Source: a bacterium
GTDB lineage: Bacteria; Bacteroidota; Bacteroidia; Cytophagales; Cyclobacteriaceae
Direction of reading: 5' to 3'
Length of the DNA stretch: 64,000 nt
Assembly (NCBI GenBank): GCA_024743255.1
Contig: JANSWY010000004.1
Location: forward strand, 87,604-151,603
In this document: positions 26,510 through 35,132 of the stretch, in pieces
Numbering within the stretch: the stretch's first letter is position 1
Layout of the letters: the number at the start of each line of letters is the position of its first letter
The notes under the pieces: model-generated
Databases searched by the model: none
The model's input: only the letters and a program-made list of their open reading frames with translations
What the model was told of the DNA's origin: nothing
Translations under genes and position numbers: made by a program

Positions 26510-27488
26510 GATTTGTGTTCTCACTTTTGTCCTGGCGGCCTGCTCATTTTTTCAGGTAAATGCGCAATACAAGAGTGAGAACCCTCTTGCTCATACCTAT
26601 TCTATAGTTGCTTATGATTCCGTTACCGGAGACATGGGGGTTGCCGTGCAATCTCATTGGTTTTCAGTAGGAACAATTGTTTCCTGGGGAGAAGCTGGCG
26701 TAGGAGCAATAGCAACACAATCTTTCGCAAATCCAGCATTCGGTCCTGAAGGACTTGCTCTTTTGAAAAGCGGACTCAATGCACAAGAAACCTTAGATTC
26801 TCTTTTAGCGACTGACGAAGGAAGAGACTATCGTCAGGTAGGAATAATTGATGCAAAAGGGTTGGCCGCTTCACACACGGGAGCAAAGAACATTAAAGCT
26901 GCTGGAAATATTGTTGGTAAGTATTATGCTGTACAAGCCAACATGATGCTAAATAGTACGGTGTGGCAAGCAATGGCGGATGCTTTTGAAAATACAGAAG
27001 GAGATCTTGCTGAACGAATGGTTGCTGCACTGGAAGCTGCACAAAATGAAAAGGGAGATATCAGAGGCAAGCAATCTGCAGCTCTACTAGTTGTCTCAGG
27101 TAAATCAACTGGGAAAGTTTGGATGGATCGAAAAGTTGATCTTAGAGTTGATGATGCCATCAACCCCGTTGCTGAGATTAAAAGACTTTTAAAGGTCAAG
27201 CAAGCTTATGATTATATGAATGCAGGAGACCTGGATATTGAGGCTGGCGATTATAAATCAGCATCAGAAAATTATGGGAAAGCAGAAAGCATGTTCCCGC
27301 AGAACCTTGAAATGAAATATTGGCATGCTATCAACCTTGCTAACGAGGGTAAGGTGGAAGAAGCACTACCAATGTTTAAATTGATATTTAAAGAAGACAG
27401 TAATTGGAGAGAGCTAACCAGGAGATTAATTATTCCTGGTGTATTGGTTGTTTCCAAGGAAGATTTAGAAAAGATTATCTCACAATAG
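26499..27488 (+). CDS. Exported DUF1028 protein (Ntn-hydrolase-like) with TPR-like tail
   Basis: The start is ATG 26499 (MNYKICVLTFVLAACSFFQVNAQ, a signal peptide), overlapping the lipase-like gene by 11 bases. Residues about 25-225 are DUF1028: HTYSIVAYDSVTGDMGVAVQS, SWGEAGVGAIATQS and LMLNSTVWQAM-like NMMLNSTVWQAM. The family is thought to have an Ntn-hydrolase fold. Residues about 235-329 contain TPR-like helices (AGDYKSASENYGKAESMFP, then LANEGKVEEALPMFKLIF). Its substrate is unknown. parC starts 23 bases downstream. Confidence 0.9.
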   Translation: MNYKICVLTFVLAACSFFQVNAQYKSENPLAHTYSIVAYDSVTGDMGVAVQSHWFSVGTIVSWGEAGVGAIATQSFANPAFGPEGLALLKSGLNAQETLDSLLATDEGRDYRQVGIIDAKGLAASHTGAKNIKAAGNIVGKYYAVQANMMLNSTVWQAMADAFENTEGDLAERMVAALEAAQNEKGDIRGKQSAALLVVSGKSTGKVWMDRKVDLRVDDAINPVAEIKRLLKVKQAYDYMNAGDLDIEAGDYKSASENYGKAESMFPQNLEMKYWHAINLANEGKVEEALPMFKLIFKEDSNWRELTRRLIIPGVLVVSKEDLEKIISQ

Positions 27489-27511
27489 CCAAACAGAGCG
27501 AATAGTAACGA

Positions 27512-30124
27512 ATGGAAGAGAATAACATGGGTCAGAATGGCCAGGATGAAGACGATAAGATTCATGATGTGGTTCCGGTCTCCGGGATGTATGAAAATTG
27601 GTTTTTAGATTATGCTTCTTATGTAATTCTTGAAAGGGCAGTACCAGCAATCGAAGATGGGTTTAAGCCTGTACAAAGAAGGATATTGCACGCTATGAAG
27701 GAAATGGATGATGGCCGATATAATAAGGTGGCCAACATCATCGGTAGCACAATGCAGTATCATCCTCATGGAGATGCTTCCATTTCGGATGCAGTAGTAA
27801 ACCTTGGTCAAAAGGATCTGTTGATTGATACTCAGGGAAATTGGGGAGATGTAAGAACCGGAGATGGTGCGGCGGCTCCCAGATATATTGAAGCCCGACT
27901 TTCAAAATTCGCTCTTGATGTAATCTATAATAGTCAAACTACAGATTGGCAACTTTCTTACGATGGAAGAAAGAACGAGCCAGTTACATTCCCTGTGAAA
28001 TTCCCATTACTATTAGCTCAGGGAGTGGAAGGAATCGCAGTTGGACTTAGTACTAAAATGCTTCCTCACAACTTTATAGAGCTTATTGAGGCTTCTATTA
28101 AGCATCTAAAAGGGAAGAAGTTTGAATTATATCCAGACTTCCTGACAGGAGGAAAAATTGATGTTAGTGATTACAATGACGGTCACCGAGGAGGAAAAGT
28201 AAGAGTAAGAGCCAAAATAGAAGAATTTGACAACAAGACTCTTGTTATAAAGGACATTCCTTACGGAACTACTACTACAGGTTTGATTGAATCCATTATC
28301 AAGGCAAACGATAAAGGGAAAATCAAGATTAAGAAAGTAATTGACAATACAGCAAAGGATATTGAAGTATTGGTGTCTCTGGCAACAGGCCAATCACCTG
28401 ATATCACAATTGATGCGCTATATGCATTTACTGATTGTGAGGTGTCAATATCACCTAATGCGTGTGTGATTGTTGATGATAAGCCTGTCTTCACTTCAGT
28501 TTCTGAGATTCTTAAAATTAATACAGATCAAACTGTAGAGCTTCTTCGTCAAGAGTTAGAGATCAAGAAGAAGGAATTACAGGAGAAATTATTATTCTCG
28601 TCTCTTGAAAAGATATTCATTGAAAACAGAATCTACCGAGATATTGAAGAATGTGAGACGTGGGAGGCTGTTTTAGAAACAATTGATAAAGGATTAGAGC
28701 CGTACAAACCACAGTTCTACAGAGAGATTGTTCAGGATGATATTATCAGGCTAACTGAAATCAAGATTAAGAGAATCTCAAGATTTGACTCATTCAAAGC
28801 AGATGAGTTGATGAGAAAGCTTGAGGAGGATCTAAAAGAAACTGAATATCACCTTGCTAACATCATAGAATACTCTATTGCGTACTTCGAAAACTTATTA
28901 AAGAAGTATGGAGCTGGCAAGGAGAGAAAAACAGAGATAGCAAACTTCGATACCATTAAAGCTACAGTTGTTGCTGCTAATAATGCCAAGCTGTATGTAA
29001 ACAGAGCTGATGGATTCATCGGTTATGGATTGAAGAAAGATGAGTTTGTTTCAGACTGCTCAGATATAGATGATATAATCGTGTTTAGGAAAGATGGGAA
29101 ATGTATGGTTTCCAGAATTTCTGAGAAGGTCTTTATGGGTAAAAATATCATCCATGTTGGGGTCTTCAAAAAGAACGATGAACGGATGGTTTACAATTTG
29201 ATTTACCTGGATGGTAAGTCGGGGAGAACCATGGCGAAGCGTTTCAATGTGCTGGCAGTTACAAGAGACAAAGAGTACGATCTCACCAAGGGAGATACGA
29301 AATCAAAGGTGCTACATTTCTCAGCTAATGCAAATGGTGAAGCAGAAGTAGTAACCGTTTATATCACCGCCTCATCAAGTGCAAGAAAGAAAATTTTCGA
29401 TTTTGATTTCTCTACTCTTGAGATAAAAGGAAGAAGTGCCGGTGGAAATATTGTTACTAAATATCCGGTAAGGAAGGTTGCATTTAAATCAGCCGGTGTA
29501 TCCACATTGGGTGGTTCTGATATCTGGTATGATGAGAATGTAGGAAGGTTGAATAGAGATGAAAGAGGGGAGTACCTCGGTAATTTTAAAGCTGAAGATA
29601 AGATCATAGTATTCTTCAAAGATGGTAATTACGAATTGACTTCTTTCGAACTTACGAATCATTACGATTACAATTCCATCCTAAGTATACAGAAGTTTGA
29701 ACCTGAAGGTGTTTATTCGGCTGTTCACTACGAAGGGGATTCTAAAGTAAATTATATCAAGAGATTCAAAATTGAGACTACTACAGCGGATAAGAAATTC
29801 AAGTTTATTAGTGAGTCTAAAGGAAGTAAATTGATCTTTATCACAGTCGCTGAAGACCCGGAAGTGGAGGTGACCTATAAAGAGAAGAACAAGAAACTCA
29901 AGGAGACTTACAAATTTAAGGAATTGATTGATGTTAAGGGATGGAGAGCAATGGGTAATAAGTTCCCGGTTCAGAATGTCCAGAGTGCAGAGATCATAGC
30001 AAAGGAGGAACCAAAAGTAGAAGAGCAAAACGATATCGAAGCTTTGAAGCAGGCTGTGAAGGATGAAGTAGATCAGGAGGATAAGGAGCAGCTTGGACTA
30101 TTCGGCGGTGGAGATGGAGAATGA
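27512..30124 (+). CDS. parC: DNA topoisomerase IV subunit A
   Basis: The 870-residue protein is a type IIA topoisomerase A subunit: PVQRRILHAM, IIGSTMQYHPHGDASI and AAPRYIEARL with catalytic Tyr125. The C-terminal part (about residues 480-830) forms the beta-pinwheel region and ends in an acidic tail (EVDQEDKEQLGLFGGGDGE). With ParE it decatenates replicated DNA. Its stop lies inside the trmH gene (11-base overlap). Confidence 0.95.
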   Translation: MEENNMGQNGQDEDDKIHDVVPVSGMYENWFLDYASYVILERAVPAIEDGFKPVQRRILHAMKEMDDGRYNKVANIIGSTMQYHPHGDASISDAVVNLGQKDLLIDTQGNWGDVRTGDGAAAPRYIEARLSKFALDVIYNSQTTDWQLSYDGRKNEPVTFPVKFPLLLAQGVEGIAVGLSTKMLPHNFIELIEASIKHLKGKKFELYPDFLTGGKIDVSDYNDGHRGGKVRVRAKIEEFDNKTLVIKDIPYGTTTTGLIESIIKANDKGKIKIKKVIDNTAKDIEVLVSLATGQSPDITIDALYAFTDCEVSISPNACVIVDDKPVFTSVSEILKINTDQTVELLRQELEIKKKELQEKLLFSSLEKIFIENRIYRDIEECETWEAVLETIDKGLEPYKPQFYREIVQDDIIRLTEIKIKRISRFDSFKADELMRKLEEDLKETEYHLANIIEYSIAYFENLLKKYGAGKERKTEIANFDTIKATVVAANNAKLYVNRADGFIGYGLKKDEFVSDCSDIDDIIVFRKDGKCMVSRISEKVFMGKNIIHVGVFKKNDERMVYNLIYLDGKSGRTMAKRFNVLAVTRDKEYDLTKGDTKSKVLHFSANANGEAEVVTVYITASSSARKKIFDFDFSTLEIKGRSAGGNIVTKYPVRKVAFKSAGVSTLGGSDIWYDENVGRLNRDERGEYLGNFKAEDKIIVFFKDGNYELTSFELTNHYDYNSILSIQKFEPEGVYSAVHYEGDSKVNYIKRFKIETTTADKKFKFISESKGSKLIFITVAEDPEVEVTYKEKNKKLKETYKFKELIDVKGWRAMGNKFPVQNVQSAEIIAKEEPKVEEQNDIEALKQAVKDEVDQEDKEQLGLFGGGDGE

Positions 30125-30815
30125 TTATAGCCCGGAGCAAAAAGAAAGAATCGTCAACCTCCTTCTTGGTTACATAACAGACCACAAGAAAAAGAGGATA
30201 GAGGAGGTACTTGGTCAAAGGACCAGAAAGGTTACACTTGTTCTGGAGGACATATTTAAGCCTCATAATGCAAGTGCTGTCATTCGTACCGCTGAATGTA
30301 TGGGTATTCAGGACATTCACATCGTCCAGAATACAAATCCATATACAGTAAATCCATATGTTCTTAGAGGAGCTTTAAAATGGCTTACAGTCCATAACTA
30401 TGGAGATGGAGAGGGTATGTATACTCCGGAGTGCTTTAAAAACCTCAGAGATAATGGTTATAAAATATTGGCAACTTCCGTAAGCGAAGACGCTAAGCCA
30501 ATTGATCAAATAAAATTATCAGAAAAGTCTGCAATTGTATTTGGTACGGAACACTCAGGCATAAGTGATTACGTTAAAGAAGAAGCGGATGAGCTTATCA
30601 CTATTCCTATGGTAGGTTTTACAGATAGTTTTAATATTTCGGTAAGTGCCGGAATTATTTTGAATCAATTACTATTAAAGTTAAAGGAATCTCATTTAGA
30701 TTGGGGATTATCAGCCGTGGAGAAAGGGGATTTGCGATTTGACTGGTATAGAAGTATACCACCTCATGCGGAGGAAATCATTAAAGACTTTTTAAAGAAG
30801 GAAAACACACCTTGA
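30114..30815 (+). CDS. trmH: tRNA (guanosine-2'-O-)-methyltransferase, SPOUT family
   Basis: From ATG 30114 the protein has 233 residues. The SPOUT motifs are all visible: LEDIFKPHNASAVIRTAECMG (motif 1, with the Asn-His-Asn-like NAS site and catalytic Arg), AIVFGTEHSGIS (motif 2) and PMVGFTDSFNISVSAGI (motif 3). The enzyme uses S-adenosylmethionine to methylate the ribose of G18 in tRNAs. The start overlaps the parC end by 11 bases, and its stop shares a base with the next ATG, so the genes are translationally coupled. Confidence 0.92.
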   Translation: MENDYSPEQKERIVNLLLGYITDHKKKRIEEVLGQRTRKVTLVLEDIFKPHNASAVIRTAECMGIQDIHIVQNTNPYTVNPYVLRGALKWLTVHNYGDGEGMYTPECFKNLRDNGYKILATSVSEDAKPIDQIKLSEKSAIVFGTEHSGISDYVKEEADELITIPMVGFTDSFNISVSAGIILNQLLLKLKESHLDWGLSAVEKGDLRFDWYRSIPPHAEEIIKDFLKKENTP

Positions 30816-31456
30816 TGACCCGGATATATCGGTTATTAAAGTATTTGTTAGCGGCTATTGTGGTAACTGCTGTTGGATTCAATTTCTGGATTACTTCCAG
30901 TACCAGTGGACAGGTGTTTGATAATATTAATGAAGTACCCGAAAAGGACGTTGCATTAATATTGGGCACCAGTAAAAGAATGGTTGGGGGAGCAGATAAT
31001 CAGTTCTTTTACAAACGAATTGAAGCTGCCGCTGACTTATATCACAACGGGAAAGTAAAGCACATTTTGGTAAGTGGTGATAACAGAACCATATACTACA
31101 ACGAGCCAAAGGATATGCATAAGGCCCTATTAGATCTAAATGTTCCTGATAGTGCCATTACACAAGATTTTGCAGGTTTAAGAACATTCGATTCTGTTGT
31201 TAGATGCAACGAGATTTTTGGACAAAAGAAAGTTGCAATCATTACTCAGGAATTTCACACATATAGAGCGCTGTTTATAGCTAATCACAATGATATGGAA
31301 GCCATCGCTTTTGCAGCAGATTTCCCAGAACATGAAGGTGCGACTAAAACTGTAATGAGGGAATATTTAGCCAGAGTGAAGGCTGTATTAGATATCTATA
31401 TCTTTAAAACAGAACCAACACATTTAGGTGAAAAGGAAGAAATTAACCTAAATTAG
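30815..31456 (+). CDS. SanA/YdcF-like (DUF218) membrane protein
   Basis: The 213-residue protein starts at ATG 30815, which overlaps the trmH TGA by one base. One N-terminal membrane helix (LLKYLLAAIVVTAVGFNFWI) is followed by a DUF218 domain: VALILGTSKRMVGG, GKVKHILVSGDN and the ITQEFHTYRALFIA block. It resembles SanA, which affects envelope permeability in enterobacteria; the reaction is not established. Confidence 0.88.
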   Translation: MTRIYRLLKYLLAAIVVTAVGFNFWITSSTSGQVFDNINEVPEKDVALILGTSKRMVGGADNQFFYKRIEAAADLYHNGKVKHILVSGDNRTIYYNEPKDMHKALLDLNVPDSAITQDFAGLRTFDSVVRCNEIFGQKKVAIITQEFHTYRALFIANHNDMEAIAFAADFPEHEGATKTVMREYLARVKAVLDIYIFKTEPTHLGEKEEINLN

Positions 31457-31460
31457 AATA

Positions 31461-32522
31461 CTACCTATAATCTACAGATAGACTATCATCTCTCTTTTTT
31501 CTTTCTAATGCCAATGAAATTAAAGCATCCAATAATTCATTGTAGGGCATACCAGAATCTTGCCATAAAGATGGATACATACTAATATTAGTGAATCCTG
31601 GGAATGTATTAATCTCATTGAACACAATCGTACCATCTGATTTGTAAAAGAAATCCACTCTTGAAAGTCCTTCGCAGCATAATGAAGTGAAAACCTTTAT
31701 CGCAACCTCTTTTACTGATTGCATTTGATCATCATTGAGATTAGCTGGAATCAATAAATCTGCACCATCACCATCAATGTATTTAGCATCATAAGAGTAA
31801 AAGTCTTTTGTTGGGACAATTTCTCCAATTGTTGATGCCTTTGGATCCTCATTACCAAGTACAGCACACTCAATCTCCTGACCAATTACTGCTTCTTCAA
31901 TGATAATCTTCTTGTCATATCGAAATGCATCTTCGATAGCGGTTTTAAACTCACCTTCAGATTCCACTTTATGAACTCCAACTGATGACCCAGCGTTGGA
32001 AGGTTTTACAAATACTGGTGAACCAAGCTTATCTGTAACTTCCTTGTAAGTGAACTGATCTTTTCTGTTGCTATATAAAGTAACAAAATCTGCAATGTCA
32101 ATTCCTGCTTCACGAACAATTCGTTTGCACAATTCTTTATCCATCCCAACAGCTGACCCCAAAACATCACAGCCTACAAATGCAATGTCCTGATCTCTCA
32201 ATACTCCTTGGACAATACCATCTTCTCCATAAGTACCGTGAATTACAGGGAAAGCAGCTTCCTGGTCTTTAAGTGCTTCTGTTGGATCAGTCTTTGTAAA
32301 AAGGGATGAGTCTCCTTTAAGAAATGTTTTTTCGAGAGATTCGATATCTACATTTTCTGAGATATCTACAGTATACCAGGTTGATTGTCTGTCGATATAG
32401 ATTAAAGAAATCTCGTATTTTGATTTATCCAGGTTATTCAAAATGCTGCTAGTAGAACGAAGCGCAATCGTATGTTCTGCGGACTTTCCTCCAGCAAGAA
32501 CCGCTAATTTTAATTTACTCAT
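31461..32522 (-). CDS. ddl: D-alanine--D-alanine ligase
   Basis: The 353-residue protein is a complete ATP-grasp Ddl: LAVLAGGKSAEHTIALRS at the N-terminus, PVIHGTYGEDGIVQG, PVFVKPSNAGSSVGVHKV (ATP and Ser in the binding loop), EIECAVLGN and VFNEINTFPGFT (metal-binding Glu/Asn). It joins two D-alanines for peptidoglycan precursor synthesis in the cytoplasm. It is transcribed convergently with the sanA-like gene, 4 bases between the stops, and lies 24 bases downstream of the Hpt gene. Confidence 0.96.
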   Translation of the reverse strand: MSKLKLAVLAGGKSAEHTIALRSTSSILNNLDKSKYEISLIYIDRQSTWYTVDISENVDIESLEKTFLKGDSSLFTKTDPTEALKDQEAAFPVIHGTYGEDGIVQGVLRDQDIAFVGCDVLGSAVGMDKELCKRIVREAGIDIADFVTLYSNRKDQFTYKEVTDKLGSPVFVKPSNAGSSVGVHKVESEGEFKTAIEDAFRYDKKIIIEEAVIGQEIECAVLGNEDPKASTIGEIVPTKDFYSYDAKYIDGDGADLLIPANLNDDQMQSVKEVAIKVFTSLCCEGLSRVDFFYKSDGTIVFNEINTFPGFTNISMYPSLWQDSGMPYNELLDALISLALERKKRDDSLSVDYR

Positions 32523-32546
32523 GGTTTAAGAATGATGAAAGTATTC

Positions 32547-32885
32547 TTAAAGATCTGCTTGTAATTCTTCTATTGCCTGGTTGCAGTTGGCTATAATCTC
32601 ATCTACTAAAGGAATCGTTTCAGGAATGTTTTCGCCGTTTTTTAAATTGGTCTCCGCCTGAATGATTTTTTCCTTCAAAGGTGTCAGCCCCACCATTTCA
32701 AGAGATGGCTTCATCTTGTGAATTAGCTTACCCATTTCTTCCCAGTTTTCTTCCTTCTTCCCATTCTCTAACCCTTCAATAATCTCCTTATTGTTTTCAA
32801 TAAAAGAGGTAACTACCTGAGTGATGAATTCCTTATCTCCATCACTCACCATTTCAAGGTAAGATAAATCAGTGATTCTGCTCAT
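32547..32885 (-). CDS. Stand-alone Hpt phosphotransfer protein
   Basis: The 112-residue protein is a single Hpt four-helix domain with the phosphorylatable His56 in GKLIHKMKPSLEMVGL and the usual preceding FITQVVTSFIENNKEII helix. It would relay phosphate between a hybrid kinase receiver and a response regulator. No kinase or receiver gene is adjacent. It lies upstream of ddl on the same strand and is probably co-transcribed with it. Confidence 0.9.
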   Translation of the reverse strand: MSRITDLSYLEMVSDGDKEFITQVVTSFIENNKEIIEGLENGKKEENWEEMGKLIHKMKPSLEMVGLTPLKEKIIQAETNLKNGENIPETIPLVDEIIANCNQAIEELQADL

Positions 32886-32968
32886 GTTGTGACTTTTTGT
32901 TTAATTTGAGCCGCGTATAATATCCATATGTTCTAAATACTGCTGGTCCCAATTTGATTTAAAAATAG

Positions 32969-33979
32969 ATGATAAAATTGATCTTTAAAATAATTATTGC
33001 TTGTATTCTCCTTTTTTTCCTTGGGATAGTAATACTCTATTTCTATGGCTCTTCAACAAAATATGATAGCACTGAGTATCAAAAAGTGAACAACTATAAA
33101 ATTGATTCCAACCACAACCCTGATACAGTTACAATTATGACTTACAACATGGGCTATGCTTCGGGGATGACTAACAATAGAGCAGTGGTAACCGATGAGG
33201 ATTTGTTCGCAAACAACATGCAGTCGGCCATAAATTTGATAAATAAATTAGATATAGATATCCTGGCGTTACAAGAGGTGGATTTTAATTCAGACAGGTC
33301 TTACAATGTAGATCAAGCAGAAAGTTTGTCGCTGGCATGTGATTTTTCGACTAGTGCCCAAGCTACCAATTGGGACAAAGCATATGTGCCTTTTCCTTAC
33401 TGGCCTCCGAGCACTCAATTTGGTCAGATTCACAGCGGGCAAGCAATATTAAGTAAATTTCCGATCGACTTTCATGAGAGGGTAGTACTGAAGAGACCTG
33501 AAAACCAGCCTTTCTACTATTCAGCTTTTTACATTGATAGATTGCTGGAAGTCGTGAAATTAAAAATTGACTCTACTGATGTAATTATCATGAATGTGCA
33601 CCTTGAAGCATACGATCAGAAAACCAGACAGGGTCAAGCCAAAAAAGTACTGGAACATTACAATTTTTTCGCAGATTCTTACCCTGTGTTATTGGTAGGC
33701 GATTTTAATGCAATTCCAAATGGAGATACAGATACAACAATAGAAACTATACTTTCTGGTCAAGATATTATGATGGCTACCAGCATGACCGATTATGGGG
33801 AAGATCCTAAAAGCTATTACACATACAGTTCTGCAAACCCGGAAGCCAAGATAGATTATATATTTTACAACAGATCGAAAATCATGCCTGTGGAGACGAG
33901 GGTGGTACGTGAAGCATTAGATATATCAGATCATCTTCCTGTTCTAGCAAAATTCGTAATAATCAAGGATGATAATTGA
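32969..33979 (+). CDS. Endonuclease/exonuclease/phosphatase family protein
   Basis: The 336-residue protein has one N-terminal membrane anchor (IIIACILLFFLGIVILYFYG) and an EEP domain: MTYNMGYA, LQEVDF (metal-binding Glu), NVHLEAY, LVGDFNAIPNG and SDHLPVLA (catalytic Asp-His). The fold covers DNases, sphingomyelinases and inositol phosphatases; a membrane-anchored domain facing the periplasm fits a phosphodiesterase. The substrate cannot be named from sequence. Confidence 0.9.
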   Translation: MIKLIFKIIIACILLFFLGIVILYFYGSSTKYDSTEYQKVNNYKIDSNHNPDTVTIMTYNMGYASGMTNNRAVVTDEDLFANNMQSAINLINKLDIDILALQEVDFNSDRSYNVDQAESLSLACDFSTSAQATNWDKAYVPFPYWPPSTQFGQIHSGQAILSKFPIDFHERVVLKRPENQPFYYSAFYIDRLLEVVKLKIDSTDVIIMNVHLEAYDQKTRQGQAKKVLEHYNFFADSYPVLLVGDFNAIPNGDTDTTIETILSGQDIMMATSMTDYGEDPKSYYTYSSANPEAKIDYIFYNRSKIMPVETRVVREALDISDHLPVLAKFVIIKDDN

Positions 33980-34048
33980 ATTAGAAATTCAGAATTTTTT
34001 ACTAATTTCACGGCTAAAGTTTTGAAGTCCGAGTAGAAAAACACAACT

Positions 34049-34516
34049 ATGATAAAAGAGTTTGAAAAGCTTAGGGAAGAAGAAATCGAAATTATGCTGA
34101 AGGCGCCAGTTTTGGTTTCTGTTCTTATTGCCGGTGCTGATGGTACAATTGATAAGGCGGAAGTTAAAGAAGCCGTTGCAATTGCCAGAGGAAAGCAAAG
34201 TAGAGCCCGTGAGCAACTGGTAGACTACTATAAATTAGTAGGGGAAACGTTTGAAGCTAAATTCAACGAAATGATTACAAACTTCCCTCAAAAACCTGAA
34301 GAAAGAAATCCTATGATCATTGCGGAGCTTAAGAGGCTTAATAGGATTCTACCTAAAGTTGAAAAGAATTTTGCTGTGAAATTTTATGCAAGTTTAAAAG
34401 ATCTTGCAAAGAAAATAGCTGAAGCTTCTGGAGGTGTATTGGGATACCTTTCAGTAAGTTACGAGGAAGCTAAATTGATGGAACTAAACATGATCAATGA
34501 TCCATCAAAATTCTAA
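34049..34516 (+). CDS. Conserved hypothetical protein, TerB-like features
   Basis: The 155-residue soluble protein is mostly helical. The segment VLVSVLIAGADGTIDKAEVKEAVAIARG resembles the acidic calcium-like motif of TerB-type domains, and a second helical half ends in GVLGYLSVSYEEAKLMELNMI. I would call it TerB-like but cannot confirm it. The rhomboid gene starts 5 bases after its stop, so the two are probably co-expressed. Confidence 0.65.
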   Translation: MIKEFEKLREEEIEIMLKAPVLVSVLIAGADGTIDKAEVKEAVAIARGKQSRAREQLVDYYKLVGETFEAKFNEMITNFPQKPEERNPMIIAELKRLNRILPKVEKNFAVKFYASLKDLAKKIAEASGGVLGYLSVSYEEAKLMELNMINDPSKF

Positions 34517-34521
34517 GGAAT

Positions 34522-35079
34522 TTGAGCTTTCTTAACAAAAGCATTGTCCCCCCATTACGGCTCACTTTTATTATGTGGGCCGTTTTTGCTTTAGAGTATT
34601 CCTACAACTGGGATTTAGGTTTTTTAGGAGTAGAACCACTCACCTTTACCGGATTAGTTGGAATTTTTACAATGCCAATGATCCATGGCAACTTATCCCA
34701 CATCGCATCTAATACCTTACCTCTCATTTTCCTTGGAAGTACCTTGTACTTGTTCTACGATCGAATTGCAAACAAAGTATTTATGCAGTGCTACTTCATT
34801 CCAAGTCTATTGGTTTGGTTCATTGGACGACCATTTTATCATATCGGAGCAAGTGGGTTAATATATGGGCTTGCCGCATTTCTCGTTTCATTTGGCATCT
34901 TTAGAAAAGACCGAAAATCAATCATTATTTCTGTAGTTATTCTTCTTTTTTATGGTGGATTAATCTATGGAGTACTTCCCTTTAATCGTTATGTAAGTTG
35001 GGAAGCTCATTTGATGGGTGCAATAACTGGAGTCGCTGTTGCTTTTGGTTTTGCAAAGAGTAAGAAGATACGCACATAA
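34522..35079 (+). CDS. Rhomboid-family intramembrane serine protease
   Basis: The 185-residue protein has six membrane helices and the rhomboid catalytic pair: Ser111 in GASG and His163 in SWEAHLMGA. The conserved HGNLSHIASN motif (residues about 56-65) is also present. The start is a TTG with AAGGA 3 bases upstream; an internal ATG 48 bases later would cut the first helix. Rhomboids cleave membrane proteins within the bilayer; the substrate here is unknown. Confidence 0.9.
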   Translation: MSFLNKSIVPPLRLTFIMWAVFALEYSYNWDLGFLGVEPLTFTGLVGIFTMPMIHGNLSHIASNTLPLIFLGSTLYLFYDRIANKVFMQCYFIPSLLVWFIGRPFYHIGASGLIYGLAAFLVSFGIFRKDRKSIIISVVILLFYGGLIYGVLPFNRYVSWEAHLMGAITGVAVAFGFAKSKKIRT

Positions 35080-35109
35080 AAAAAGCTATCCCTTTCCAAG
35101 AGATAGCTT
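35078..35109 (-). terminator. Terminator for the T9SS protein gene
   Basis: AAGCTATC (35083-35090) pairs with GATAGCTT (35102-35109). On the minus strand the stem is followed by seven T (complement of the A run 35078-35084). It ends the 35133-38738 gene and lies directly after the rhomboid stop. Confidence 0.8.
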
Positions 35110-35132
35110 CATGAATTTCATTTTATTACTGA

